A stretch of DNA of 64,000 nt from Dysgonomonas sp. UBA7710 (GTDB taxonomy: Bacteria > Bacteroidota > Bacteroidia > Bacteroidales > Dysgonomonadaceae): positions 33,744-97,743 of the forward strand of contig NZ_DLFW01000045.1 in assembly GCF_002482385.1 (NCBI RefSeq). The letters are read 5' to 3'. Below the pieces are notes generated by a model that saw nothing but the letters and a program-made list of their open reading frames with translations, did not search any database and was not told the origin of the DNA. Position numbers and translations under genes: made by a program. Positions 1-8,957 of the stretch are shown in pieces (position 1 is the first letter of the stretch; every line of letters starts with the position of its first letter).

Positions 1-62
1 CTGATACCTGTAAATAATAAACTAGTTATTGATTGTACAAATAAACTATGAAATGAATACCT

Positions 63-95
63 CACAGTGCATTCGCTTTTTTAGGATGCACTGTG
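63..95. terminator. Stem-loop, possible terminator of an upstream gene
   Basis: Perfect 10-bp arms CACAGTGCAT and ATGCACTGTG enclose a 13-nt loop. A short T-rich run follows on the plus strand. It may end a gene that lies before the window or be an operator for the gene at 137. No gene is visible in positions 1-136. Confidence 0.4.
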
Positions 96-136
96 TTTCT
101 AATTCCTTCCGAAAGATGTTGTAAAAACAAATAAAT

Positions 137-1567
137 ATGAACAAAAAGATTCTTTTGCCAAAGATTATAATTCTCTTTGTAATCTTTGCTTTTACCAACT
201 TACTAAAAGCCTCAGAACCTTTCTTTGGCTCCAATAATGAAACTATCCCGCTCAAGGGGAATAGATTTGTAACCCTCTGTATAATGATACGTACCACCCC
301 TTGGGAAGTATCGCGCGATGTAAAACTGCATCCACGTGACGAGGGAGACTGGCATACTCTGGACGGGGTTCGTTCATTGAGAGAGGCCTTTGCCAAGAAC
401 AATCCGGATGGACGATTGACCTGGGGGTTTACGATGAATGCATTGGAAGACCAGCGTGAAAATTACAAGCAGATCCGTCAGTATATTGTAGAATGTCAGA
501 AAAAATATGGTGACGAGGTATCTTACTTTCCGGGTTATTTTCCGGCGATGTATCTGCCCCGTGAGAGGGTAAACCGTGAAATGTCTGAAGCAATTCAACT
601 CATATCCGATATGGTTGGGAATGGATATCGCCCCCAGTCAATTATCGGTGGATTTTTATCAGCCGACAACTTAAAATACCTTGCCGAAAAAGAAAAGATA
701 CATACGGCACATGCTGTCATCTGGAGTCAGCACAATATAGACGGAGGCGGAGCTGACGGTTCCCCGTCATACCCATTCTATCCGTCAACAGAGCATTTCT
801 GCAAGCCGGCGCAGGGCGAAAAAGATTTTATAGACTGCGTGAATCTCGATGGCTGGACAATGGATTTCCTCTGTGCACGTCGTAGTGGGCAAAGCGGACA
901 TGGTATTGAAGGATATAATAGCCGGCGCGGGGTAGGCCCGATAGAGACATATAAAGGTTGGGGACTCGACTTGGGACATCTGGAAGTTATGCATACACAA
1001 TCCATTCATTTCGATAAAGGTGTTGAACTAAACGGATTTGGATGGGTGACCAATATTTGGGAAGCACAAATGATACATGAATTTGGAAAGGAATTTATAT
1101 GCAAAGCTATGGAAATGTGGGTGAGCGGGACAAAAGAACGCTGGCCTGATACCCATTTTATAAGTTTTGGAGAATTTGGAAACATCTGGCGTGAACATAA
1201 TAAGACGAATGACGACTGGAACTACAAATTCGAGGAAAGGGGATCGGGACTTGGCGATTCGTATAATAATCTGGAGATAAAGTGGTTTATGAATAAAGAA
1301 TTCCGGTTGGCTTTATTGCGCGATTGGCATAGAAAGACACCGTTCCGTGTTATTGATTTTACTCGCTACGATATCGAAGCAAAAGAACCATCTAACCCTA
1401 CACCTCTAAAACCTGTCAAAGACTGGAGTTTAATAAATGTGATGAACCAAAAAGGATTACGGCCCCAAGACGAACCAAAACTTTTAGAACAGCTGGACAA
1501 GAAAGATCAGGATTTGATAAGAAAGTATTATCCCGAGTTATTTGATGATAAAAAGGGCTTATTGTAA
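137..1567 (+). CDS. Secreted protein of unknown function, resembles DUF3863/DUF3864 proteins
   Basis: The 476-residue product begins with a signal peptide (lysines, then a hydrophobic run IIILFVIFAFTNLL, cleavage near residue 26), so it is exported. The body has motifs such as LTWGFTMNALEDQ, VSYFPGYFPAMYLPRERVN and WTNIWEAQ-like tryptophan-rich stretches. From memory these resemble Bacteroidales DUF3863/DUF3864 proteins, whose activity is unknown. The many Asp, Glu, His and Trp residues in barrel-like segments would suit a carbohydrate-active enzyme acting in the periplasm or at the surface, but I see no recognised catalytic signature. It lies upstream of a GH78 rhamnosidase on the same strand, which supports a role in degrading a rhamnose-containing glycan. 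The function is not assigned. Confidence 0.75.
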   Translation: MNKKILLPKIIILFVIFAFTNLLKASEPFFGSNNETIPLKGNRFVTLCIMIRTTPWEVSRDVKLHPRDEGDWHTLDGVRSLREAFAKNNPDGRLTWGFTMNALEDQRENYKQIRQYIVECQKKYGDEVSYFPGYFPAMYLPRERVNREMSEAIQLISDMVGNGYRPQSIIGGFLSADNLKYLAEKEKIHTAHAVIWSQHNIDGGGADGSPSYPFYPSTEHFCKPAQGEKDFIDCVNLDGWTMDFLCARRSGQSGHGIEGYNSRRGVGPIETYKGWGLDLGHLEVMHTQSIHFDKGVELNGFGWVTNIWEAQMIHEFGKEFICKAMEMWVSGTKERWPDTHFISFGEFGNIWREHNKTNDDWNYKFEERGSGLGDSYNNLEIKWFMNKEFRLALLRDWHRKTPFRVIDFTRYDIEAKEPSNPTPLKPVKDWSLINVMNQKGLRPQDEPKLLEQLDKKDQDLIRKYYPELFDDKKGLL

Positions 1568-1583
1568 ATAGCCTTTTAGTCTT

Positions 1584-1661
1584 ATGAATAAAACTTTAAG
1601 AGCTTATTTTATTATAATGATATTACTCATTCATGTATATCCCTCAATTGTTAATGCTTAA
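1584..1661 (+). pseudogene. Signal-peptide-only ORF, probable relic of a secreted protein
   Basis: A 25-codon ORF starts MNKTLRAYFIIMILLIHVYP and ends SIVNA followed immediately by TAA. This is a complete-looking signal peptide (basic N-region, hydrophobic core, small residues at -3 and -1) with no mature protein. About 125 nt without an obvious gene follow before the next CDS. It may be the 5' remnant of a deleted secreted-enzyme gene, or chance. It is too short to be certain. Confidence 0.3.
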
Positions 1662-1786
1662 ATAGAAACGAAATAGCTTTTATCACTCTAAATATCGTAT
1701 GCAATGGCTCCATAGCTTTTAGTAAAACGTCTTTATCACTTAAAACAATAAGCATCATACCAAATCCGACATAAAAAACATAACCT

Positions 1787-4417
1787 ATGCTCAAATCACT
1801 TTTATATATACCAAGCCTCATATTTTTCAATACGTTATGGGCGGCGCAACCGATAAACCTGCGGTGCGAACATCTCACCAACCCTTTAGGTATCGATGCC
1901 GAATCTCCACGGCTGACATGGATGCTTGATGATGGCAGACAGGGAGCTGTACAAAAAGCTTTCCGGCTCATTGTAGATACAGATTCACTGAGAATAGTCA
2001 ATAATCAGGGTAGTATGTGGGACACAGGAAAGACCGACTCTGAAGATGTTATAGTCCCTTATGCAGGTAAAAAACTGGAGCCATTCACCCACTATTACTG
2101 GAAGGTAATAAGTTGGGATATGAATGGTGCGGAAAGCTCATCGCCGGTCAATTCATTCGAAACAGGAATGATGGATATCAAGAACTGGCAAGGTTCGTGG
2201 ATCGGGGACGGAAGGGATATCCACTACAAGCCGGCTCCTTATTTCCGCAAAAAGTTTATGGCAAAAAAGACAATAAAATCTGCCCGTGCGTATATAGCTG
2301 TTGCAGGACTATATGAGCTTTATATCAATGGAGAGAAAATAGGCAACCACCGCCTTGACCCTATATATACCCGTTTTGACAGAAGAAACCTTTATGTAAC
2401 TTATGATGTAACTTCTCAACTCCAGAATGGGGACAATGTCATGGGTGTGCTGCTGGGTAATGGTTGGTACAACCATCAATCCCAAGCTGTATGGGATTTT
2501 GACCGTGCCCCATGGCGTAATCGCCCTGCTTTCTGCATGGACCTCCGTATAACTTACACAGACGGCAGTACAGAAACTATCGTGACTGACCGGAGCTGGC
2601 GAAAATCGGGCTCTCCGGTTATCTTTAATAGCATATATACTGGCGAACATTATGATGCCAGACTTGAACAGAAAGGCTGGAGCACTCCTGGTTTTGACGA
2701 TTCCGGATGGCATGGAGTAGGTTACAGAGCTGCGCCTTCTCGGGTTTTGACGTCTCAACAACTTAGGCCCATACGGAATGTCTTGGAAATTCCGGCAAAA
2801 TCGATTAAAAAGTTCGATGATACAACTTACCTCTTTGATTTCGGGCAAAATATGTCAGGCGTAACCAAGATAAGAATAACAGGAGAAGAAGGAACAGAAG
2901 TAAGAATAAAGCATGGAGAGCGGTTATATGAAAATGGACGTCTCGACATGTCTAATATAGATGTATATTACAGAGGCGACAAAGAAAAAGATCCTTTCCA
3001 GACTGATATAATGATACTCAGTGGCAAAGGAGAGGATGAGTTTATGGCAAAATTCAACTATAAAGGTTTCCGCTATGTGGAAATAACAAGCAACAAACCT
3101 GTTGAATTGGGTAAGAACAGCCTTACCGCCTATTTTATGCATAGCGATGTCTCTCCCGTGGGAGAAATAAAAACATCTAATCCCCTTATCGATAAATTAT
3201 GGCGGGCTACAAACAATGCCTATCTGTCAAACTTGATGGGTTATCCTACCGATTGTCCGCAGCGTGAAAAAAATGGCTGGACCGGAGATGGCCATTTTGC
3301 CATAGAAACGGGTTTATATAATTTCGATGGGATAACTATATACGAAAAATGGCTTGCAGACCATCGGGATGAACAACAACCAAACGGGGTTCTACCCGAC
3401 ATTATACCTACCGGAGGCTGGGGATACGGAACCGACAACGGACTGGATTGGACAAGTACTATAGCAATTATCCCTTGGAACCTTTATTTATTCTATGGAG
3501 AGAGTAAACCTCTATACGATTGTTATGATAATATAAAGCGATATGTAGATTATGTCGATAGAAACAGTCCGGAGCATTTGTCATCCTGGGGACGTGGCGA
3601 CTGGGTACCTGTTAAGTCCCGTTCTAATAAAGAATTGACTTCCTCTGTATATTTTTATGTAGATGCCAGAATATTGGCTGATGCAGCTAAACTATTCAAC
3701 AAAGAAAACGATTATCGGTATTACTCTGCATTGGCCGGGAAAATAAGAAAAGCTATAAATGACAAATACCTGAATAGAGAAACAGGTATTTATGCCGACG
3801 GATCGCAAACTGAATTAAGTGTTCCTCTGCAATGGAGAGTTGTGCCCGAAGATATGATTCATATGGTTGCACAAAATCTGGCAAAGAAGGTTGAAGAGGC
3901 TGACTTCCATTTAGACGTGGGTGTATTAGGTGCTAAAGCGATACTTAACGCTCTGAGTGAAAACGGCTATGCTGAAACAGCCTATAAAGTGGCAGCTCAA
4001 GATACTTACCCTTCGTGGGGGTGGTGGATTGTAAACGGAGCTACAACCTTACTCGAAAACTGGGATTTAAAGGCTGAGCGTGATATATCGGATAATCACA
4101 TGATGTTTGGTGAAATCGGCGGATGGTTTTTCAAAGGATTAGGCGGTATTTTTCCTGATGTGCAGAAACCGGGATTCAAACACATAATTCTTCGCCCGAA
4201 CTTTGTCAAAGAATTGACACACTTCCAGGCAGAATACAAATCTCCTTATGGAAAAATAATCTCAAAATGGGAATGGAAGAAAAAAGATGTGATATATGAA
4301 GTTCTTATACCTGCAAACAGTACGGCAACACTCTACCTACCCGAAAATGTGAAGGGAGAGAAGGTAATGAAACTAGAAGCTGGCAAATATATCCTGAATT
4401 TGAAGGTAGTTAAATAA
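1787..4417 (+). CDS. GH78 family alpha-L-rhamnosidase, secreted
   Basis: The 876-residue protein has an N-terminal signal peptide (cleavage near residue 20) and the usual GH78 layout: N-terminal beta domains opening with INLRCEHLTNPLGID, a (alpha/alpha)6 barrel and a C-terminal beta domain. The family signature is clear at residues 489-501, DCPQREKNGWTGD. The spacing of D489, E494 and D501 equals that of the substrate-binding and general-acid residues known in characterised GH78 enzymes. A further conserved Glu lies at about residue 776 in NHMMFGEIGGWF. The expected reaction is hydrolysis of terminal alpha-L-rhamnose from pectic or other plant or host glycans in the periplasm. It is flanked by two other exported putative glycan-active proteins in the same orientation. 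Exact linkage specificity cannot be read from sequence. Confidence 0.95.
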   Translation: MLKSLLYIPSLIFFNTLWAAQPINLRCEHLTNPLGIDAESPRLTWMLDDGRQGAVQKAFRLIVDTDSLRIVNNQGSMWDTGKTDSEDVIVPYAGKKLEPFTHYYWKVISWDMNGAESSSPVNSFETGMMDIKNWQGSWIGDGRDIHYKPAPYFRKKFMAKKTIKSARAYIAVAGLYELYINGEKIGNHRLDPIYTRFDRRNLYVTYDVTSQLQNGDNVMGVLLGNGWYNHQSQAVWDFDRAPWRNRPAFCMDLRITYTDGSTETIVTDRSWRKSGSPVIFNSIYTGEHYDARLEQKGWSTPGFDDSGWHGVGYRAAPSRVLTSQQLRPIRNVLEIPAKSIKKFDDTTYLFDFGQNMSGVTKIRITGEEGTEVRIKHGERLYENGRLDMSNIDVYYRGDKEKDPFQTDIMILSGKGEDEFMAKFNYKGFRYVEITSNKPVELGKNSLTAYFMHSDVSPVGEIKTSNPLIDKLWRATNNAYLSNLMGYPTDCPQREKNGWTGDGHFAIETGLYNFDGITIYEKWLADHRDEQQPNGVLPDIIPTGGWGYGTDNGLDWTSTIAIIPWNLYLFYGESKPLYDCYDNIKRYVDYVDRNSPEHLSSWGRGDWVPVKSRSNKELTSSVYFYVDARILADAAKLFNKENDYRYYSALAGKIRKAINDKYLNRETGIYADGSQTELSVPLQWRVVPEDMIHMVAQNLAKKVEEADFHLDVGVLGAKAILNALSENGYAETAYKVAAQDTYPSWGWWIVNGATTLLENWDLKAERDISDNHMMFGEIGGWFFKGLGGIFPDVQKPGFKHIILRPNFVKELTHFQAEYKSPYGKIISKWEWKKKDVIYEVLIPANSTATLYLPENVKGEKVMKLEAGKYILNLKVVK

Positions 4418-4606
4418 TATCATACAAAGAGGTTACCTGCATTATTAAAAAATGACTAAAACCGGTATATTTAGAGATGGCAGCGAAAATCTGATTCAAA
4501 ACTAATTAGAGGTAATCCCTTTATAGTCTATAGTACTGGTCTCCGCTAACCTAGGCAAGTAATATATTGACAACGAAATTTATATACAAAATACAACTCT
4601 AAAAAA

Positions 4607-7165
4607 ATGAAACAATTACAGCTAAAGCATTTTTTTGCTATTATCTTAATTTTATTCCTACCCCCTACGAGACTATGTGCATCAGAAGGAACTATACCGC
4701 CCCCGACCTTATTTGGAAGCAATATCATTAATAGATTGGATATAGAACCCGCTATTATTCATAATGCCGGAGCAAAAAACATTTTACTTTCCGTTCCGGA
4801 TCGCGAACTCAGTATCCTCATTGATTATTCAAAAGGCTCTAAAATCAGTCAATTAAATATAAAAGGGAAAAATACATTATCTCCTGCAGGTGTTTATACA
4901 GCATTTAGTACTAGAGGAGGTGTTTTTTCTTCAGTTGATGCAGAGCAAATGAAAGTAGAAGTAGCACAGAGTATGATTAAATTAAGTAATATCATATACG
5001 GAGATAATGCCATTGAAGTAAACGAGACATGGACTTTCAGCATTACGAACAACAAAATATTATGGAATATTGATCGCAAATACAGTACTCTTGCCAAGTT
5101 GGAAGAAACGGCATTTCCTCAATGGAACTTTGCTGATTTATCTGTATGGAAAGGTGGAATCATAGATAACGGCGGAATGGTTTGGTGTAAGTATTTATCA
5201 AACATAAATGATACATACGGAGTTCATACAGGAGGTGTTACGTTTTGGAATCCAGAGTCCGGCAATGGTTTACGTATAACGGCACAACCAAAAGATGGGA
5301 AATACATAGCCACAAAATATTCTAAAAGTGATAAAAATGAATTTACATGTACTCAATTTGTTACAGACACAGAACTAGAACCTCGTTACAATCGGAACAG
5401 GTTTGTACACCAGAAATCGGATGTATTTGTTCCTTTCGATGTTCAGAAAGGATCTGTGTCTATTGATCTGGAAATTCAATATGTTGATTATCTTACAGAC
5501 TATTCAAGAGGAAATCTGCCCGGTATAGATGCTGACGCTGTTCGTGAGCTGATGAACACAACAGGTAGATATGGTGTAGTCGATAATACTATCGTAGGAG
5601 CTAATGGCTGGATAACCAATTGGAAATGCTTACACGAGCCTTTCTTTTCTCAAATAGGAATGGCTCTTAATGATGAAAATTATACAAAAAATATGTCGTC
5701 GACTCTTGACGCAGAAAGAGATTATGCACTAACTGGCGAAGGACGTGTGCTATCGCGCTGGCATAATACGGACGAAGACCAAATGCCCGGTACATATAAC
5801 TACAAAACAGGATATTATGAAGCCCGCTGGGGATATACTATAGATTCGCAGACTGGATATGTAATTAATACCACCGAACAGTTTGATTTGTGTGGAGACC
5901 TAAATTGGCTACGCTCACATAAAGAAAGCTGTGAGAAAGCATTAGACTGGCTGATAAAGCGAGATTCTAATGATAACGGGATATTTGAGATGATGAATGA
6001 TTATACTTCTCAAGGAATTGCCAGCGATTGGTTAGATATTGTTTGGGCTAGTTTCGAGAATGCATTTGTAAATGCACAAATGTATGAAGCTCTTAATTTA
6101 TGGGCTGATTGCGAGGCAATTTTAGGAGATAGGACAAAATCAGATTATTATCGTTCGGTAGGATCAAGATTGAAAGAAAATTTTAACAAGCCTGTTAGTG
6201 AAGGAGGTTTCTGGGCTCCACAAAAGAAACAATATATATACTGGAGAGACAAAGATGGATCAGTGCATGGCGACAACTTCGTCACACCTGTAAATTTTGC
6301 TGTCATAGCATTTGAATTATGTGATGACGAGAAAAGGATTAAGATAATTTTAGATGAAGTAGAGAAGAGAACAGCTGCTGAAAATCTTTTCCATTGGCCT
6401 CTATGCTTTGACTCTTACCAAAAAGAGGAGGTTGCTGCCAGTCAGAAGGCATTCCCTACTTATGAAAATGGAGATATTTTTCCGACATGGGGATATTTGG
6501 GAGTAAGATCTTATGTGGGATATAAAAAGGATATTGCACTTAAATATATCAAGAATATTCTGAAACAGTATAAAGAAGATGGGTTATCATCTCAGCGATA
6601 TTCCAGAACTACTCAAAAGGGTTTAGGCAGTGATATTCTGGCTGGAATTTGTACCAGCGTTACAGCTCTTTATAGGGATATATATGGAATACGACCAAAG
6701 TGGAACAGAATGGGACTCGAGCCTAATATGCTAAAAGAACTTGATGGAACAGAGTTCAATTATAAACTTCGCGGAACAGATTATAATCTAAAACTTAATG
6801 TCAATGATTATACTATGTCAACAAATAAATTTAAGATAAAGAGTAAGAGCTATTTTGGAGCAGATATGTCAGACTTATCACTCATATTCTTCCCTAATAA
6901 TGAAGACTCTATGACATTAACAATCGTTGCGGAATCGGGTATCCCAATCAATATGGAGATTGTAGAATGGAAATCTGATACATATTCATGGAAAATTTCA
7001 TCTCTAGATAATTATGAATTCCGTCTAACGGGTCTCGAACCGGATATAATTTATACATATTCAATTGATGGTAAAGCCCAAAATATTAGGGCGGAAGATA
7101 ATGGCTCCATTTTCATAAGCCATCATTGCATAAATCCAACAAAGTTTAGTATAAAGAGAATGTGA
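4607..7165 (+). CDS. Secreted six-hairpin (alpha/alpha) glycosidase-like protein
   Basis: The 852-residue protein has a signal peptide (HFFAIILILFLPPTRLCA). An N-terminal beta-sandwich-like part (about 30-300) is followed by a helical region with tryptophan/acid motifs: EARWGYTIDSQTGYVIN, LNWLRSHKESCEKALDWLI, WASFENAFVNAQMYEAL, NFVTPVNFAVIAF and FPTWGYLGVRSYVGY. A C-terminal beta domain contains GLEPNMLKELDGTEFNYKLR. This order is typical of (alpha/alpha)6 glycoside hydrolases and phosphorylases of the GH94/GH65/GH15-like superfamily, but I could not match it to one CAZy family and the catalytic acid is not identifiable. It sits 189 nt after the GH78 gene and probably acts on the same glycan. 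The intervening DNA has no other gene. Confidence 0.7.
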   Translation: MKQLQLKHFFAIILILFLPPTRLCASEGTIPPPTLFGSNIINRLDIEPAIIHNAGAKNILLSVPDRELSILIDYSKGSKISQLNIKGKNTLSPAGVYTAFSTRGGVFSSVDAEQMKVEVAQSMIKLSNIIYGDNAIEVNETWTFSITNNKILWNIDRKYSTLAKLEETAFPQWNFADLSVWKGGIIDNGGMVWCKYLSNINDTYGVHTGGVTFWNPESGNGLRITAQPKDGKYIATKYSKSDKNEFTCTQFVTDTELEPRYNRNRFVHQKSDVFVPFDVQKGSVSIDLEIQYVDYLTDYSRGNLPGIDADAVRELMNTTGRYGVVDNTIVGANGWITNWKCLHEPFFSQIGMALNDENYTKNMSSTLDAERDYALTGEGRVLSRWHNTDEDQMPGTYNYKTGYYEARWGYTIDSQTGYVINTTEQFDLCGDLNWLRSHKESCEKALDWLIKRDSNDNGIFEMMNDYTSQGIASDWLDIVWASFENAFVNAQMYEALNLWADCEAILGDRTKSDYYRSVGSRLKENFNKPVSEGGFWAPQKKQYIYWRDKDGSVHGDNFVTPVNFAVIAFELCDDEKRIKIILDEVEKRTAAENLFHWPLCFDSYQKEEVAASQKAFPTYENGDIFPTWGYLGVRSYVGYKKDIALKYIKNILKQYKEDGLSSQRYSRTTQKGLGSDILAGICTSVTALYRDIYGIRPKWNRMGLEPNMLKELDGTEFNYKLRGTDYNLKLNVNDYTMSTNKFKIKSKSYFGADMSDLSLIFFPNNEDSMTLTIVAESGIPINMEIVEWKSDTYSWKISSLDNYEFRLTGLEPDIIYTYSIDGKAQNIRAEDNGSIFISHHCINPTKFSIKRM

Positions 7166-7576
7166 TTTCTTGGGTTTTAGTATACAAACTAAATATTTCA
7201 ATGTACATATTCTCTCTCTTATACAAAAAGTTCTCTTCTGCTTTTCGTCTAAACGAGAGCAATAACAGAAACTATGGGCCTGTTAATAACTTCGTCTAAA
7301 TGTCAACCACAAGGTTGAAGTATTATCATATAAATTCTTTCAGATTTCCCTCACCCCAAAAAATGAGGGAGTTTGAAAGAATTTCTCGTTTTATAGGTTC
7401 ACTCTTTCTCCAAAGATAATTATGAAGTCTTTAGTTTTAACTCCATCACGGTAAGGTTATTGTGCTGATTGTGTGGCTTTTCTTCTATTTTGGGGATTTA
7501 TCTTTTTATTGGTCGGTTAACCTGTTAATATGTATGTCACGCCTGTGTTGCGAATTTTAGATATGATAGAAGCCTA
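7166..7576. other. Intergenic region without a recognisable gene
   Basis: This AT-rich stretch separates the convergent glycosidase and response-regulator genes. It contains no plausible ORF on either strand. I see no repeat shared with the rest of the window. The 3' end of the region runs into the terminator of the minus-strand regulator. Confidence 0.5.
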
Positions 7577-7616
7577 TAAAAAAGACAGACTTTAAACTTA
7601 GTATAACAAAGTCTGT
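7577..7616 (-). terminator. Terminator of the response-regulator operon
   Basis: Arms ACAGACTTT and AAAGTCTGT (9 bp, perfect) lie directly after the stop codon of the sigma-54 regulator. On the minus strand they are followed by CTTTTTTAT, the usual U-tract of a rho-independent terminator. Confidence 0.8.
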
Positions 7617-7619
7617 GGG

Positions 7620-8957
7620 TTACAGTTTATATTCCTCTATTTTACGATACAATGTTGCGACCCCGATTTTGAGAATTCTGGCTGCCTCAGTCTTATTTCC
7701 TTTTGTATAATCCAAAATCTTCTTGATATGCAGCTTTTCGATATCACATAATGCCATAGTCGTTATAAGATCGGAGGTATCTGTGTCAGGATATTGTATC
7801 TCCAAAGGTAATGTCTCGATGCTTAAAGAGTTATTATCTGTTAGAATTACACTTCGTTCTATGACATTCCTTAATTCCCTTATATTCCCTTTCCAGTTGT
7901 TTTGTTCCAATAGTTTTAAATAATCCTGAGAAATTGTATTGATTCTTTTGTTGGATTTAGTTGCAAACAGATTTACAAATTCACTTACAAATAATTTTAT
8001 GTCTGAAATGCGTTCTCTTAGAGGCGGTAAATGTATCTGGAATACAGATAAGCGATAAAATAAATCACGGCGGAAATGTTCCGTCTCAATTTCTTTTTCT
8101 AAAATCCGGTTTGTTGCGGCAATGATCCTTACATCTACCTTTTGGGATTTGGTTTCCCCTATTTTTAAAAACTCTTTCGTTTCTAGTACTCTTAATATTT
8201 TAGCCTGTAAATTAACCGGCATTTCTCCGATCTCGTCCAGAAAGATAGTACCCTCGTGAGCCTCTTCAAAAAGCCCTTTCTTATCTTTTAAAGCCCCTGT
8301 AAACGCTCCTGCTTTGTGTCCGAATAACTCACTTTCCAATAATTCTTTACTAAATGCAGAACAATTGATCGCGACAAAAGGCTTATTCTTTCGCTGGCTT
8401 CCGTAGTGTATCGATTGGGCAAATACTTCTTTACCTGTGCCTGTTTCTCCGGTTAATAATACAGTCGCATCTGTTTGCGCTACTTTTCGACCCATTTCTA
8501 TAGCGGAAAGAATAGGGACAGATCTCCCTATAATATTATCAAAAGAATATTTTTGCTCAATTTTCATTTCCAGCTGGCTAACCCGTTTCGATAATTCTAC
8601 TTTATCCAATGCTCTGTATACCAAAGGTATTATCCGATTGTTATCATCGCCTTTTGTTATGTAATCGAAAGCTCCGTTTTTTATAGCCTGAACACCATCT
8701 GGTATATTCCCATATGCGGTCAGAAGTATAATCTCAGCCAGAGGCTGTATTCTTTTCATTTGGGGAATCAGTTCAACACCGTTAGCATCAGGTAGCTTGA
8801 CATCACAAATGACAACATCGAAATCCTGTTTTTCTAATAATTTTAACCCTGCTGTTGCATTCTCTGCCTGAGATACTTCTATCTTTTCAAGCTCAATGAT
8901 CCGGGCCATCAGCTTACGAAGTTTTTCTTCATCGTCAATCAATAATATCTTTTTCAT
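7620..8957 (-). CDS. NtrC-family sigma-54-dependent response regulator, probable Kdp regulator
   Basis: The 445-residue protein has three parts. A receiver domain (about 1-120) opens KKILLIDDEEK, with phospho-acceptor D52 in VVICDVKLP. An AAA+ domain (about 140-375) has Walker A GETGTGKE, Walker B-type GTIFLDEIGEMP and an intact GAFTGA loop, the sigma-54 contact. A Fis-type HTH ends the protein (KTEAARILKIGVATLYRKI). I start it at MKKILLIDDE; a longer frame reaching 9035 adds a non-conserved N-terminus. It overlaps the 3' end of the histidine kinase gene by 23 nt, so the two form a co-translated pair. Because it follows kdpD-N and the kinase, it takes the place of the OmpR-type KdpE of proteobacteria. 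A matching -24/-12 site lies before the kdp operon. Confidence 0.93.
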   Translation of the reverse strand: MKKILLIDDEEKLRKLMARIIELEKIEVSQAENATAGLKLLEKQDFDVVICDVKLPDANGVELIPQMKRIQPLAEIILLTAYGNIPDGVQAIKNGAFDYITKGDDNNRIIPLVYRALDKVELSKRVSQLEMKIEQKYSFDNIIGRSVPILSAIEMGRKVAQTDATVLLTGETGTGKEVFAQSIHYGSQRKNKPFVAINCSAFSKELLESELFGHKAGAFTGALKDKKGLFEEAHEGTIFLDEIGEMPVNLQAKILRVLETKEFLKIGETKSQKVDVRIIAATNRILEKEIETEHFRRDLFYRLSVFQIHLPPLRERISDIKLFVSEFVNLFATKSNKRINTISQDYLKLLEQNNWKGNIRELRNVIERSVILTDNNSLSIETLPLEIQYPDTDTSDLITTMALCDIEKLHIKKILDYTKGNKTEAARILKIGVATLYRKIEEYKL

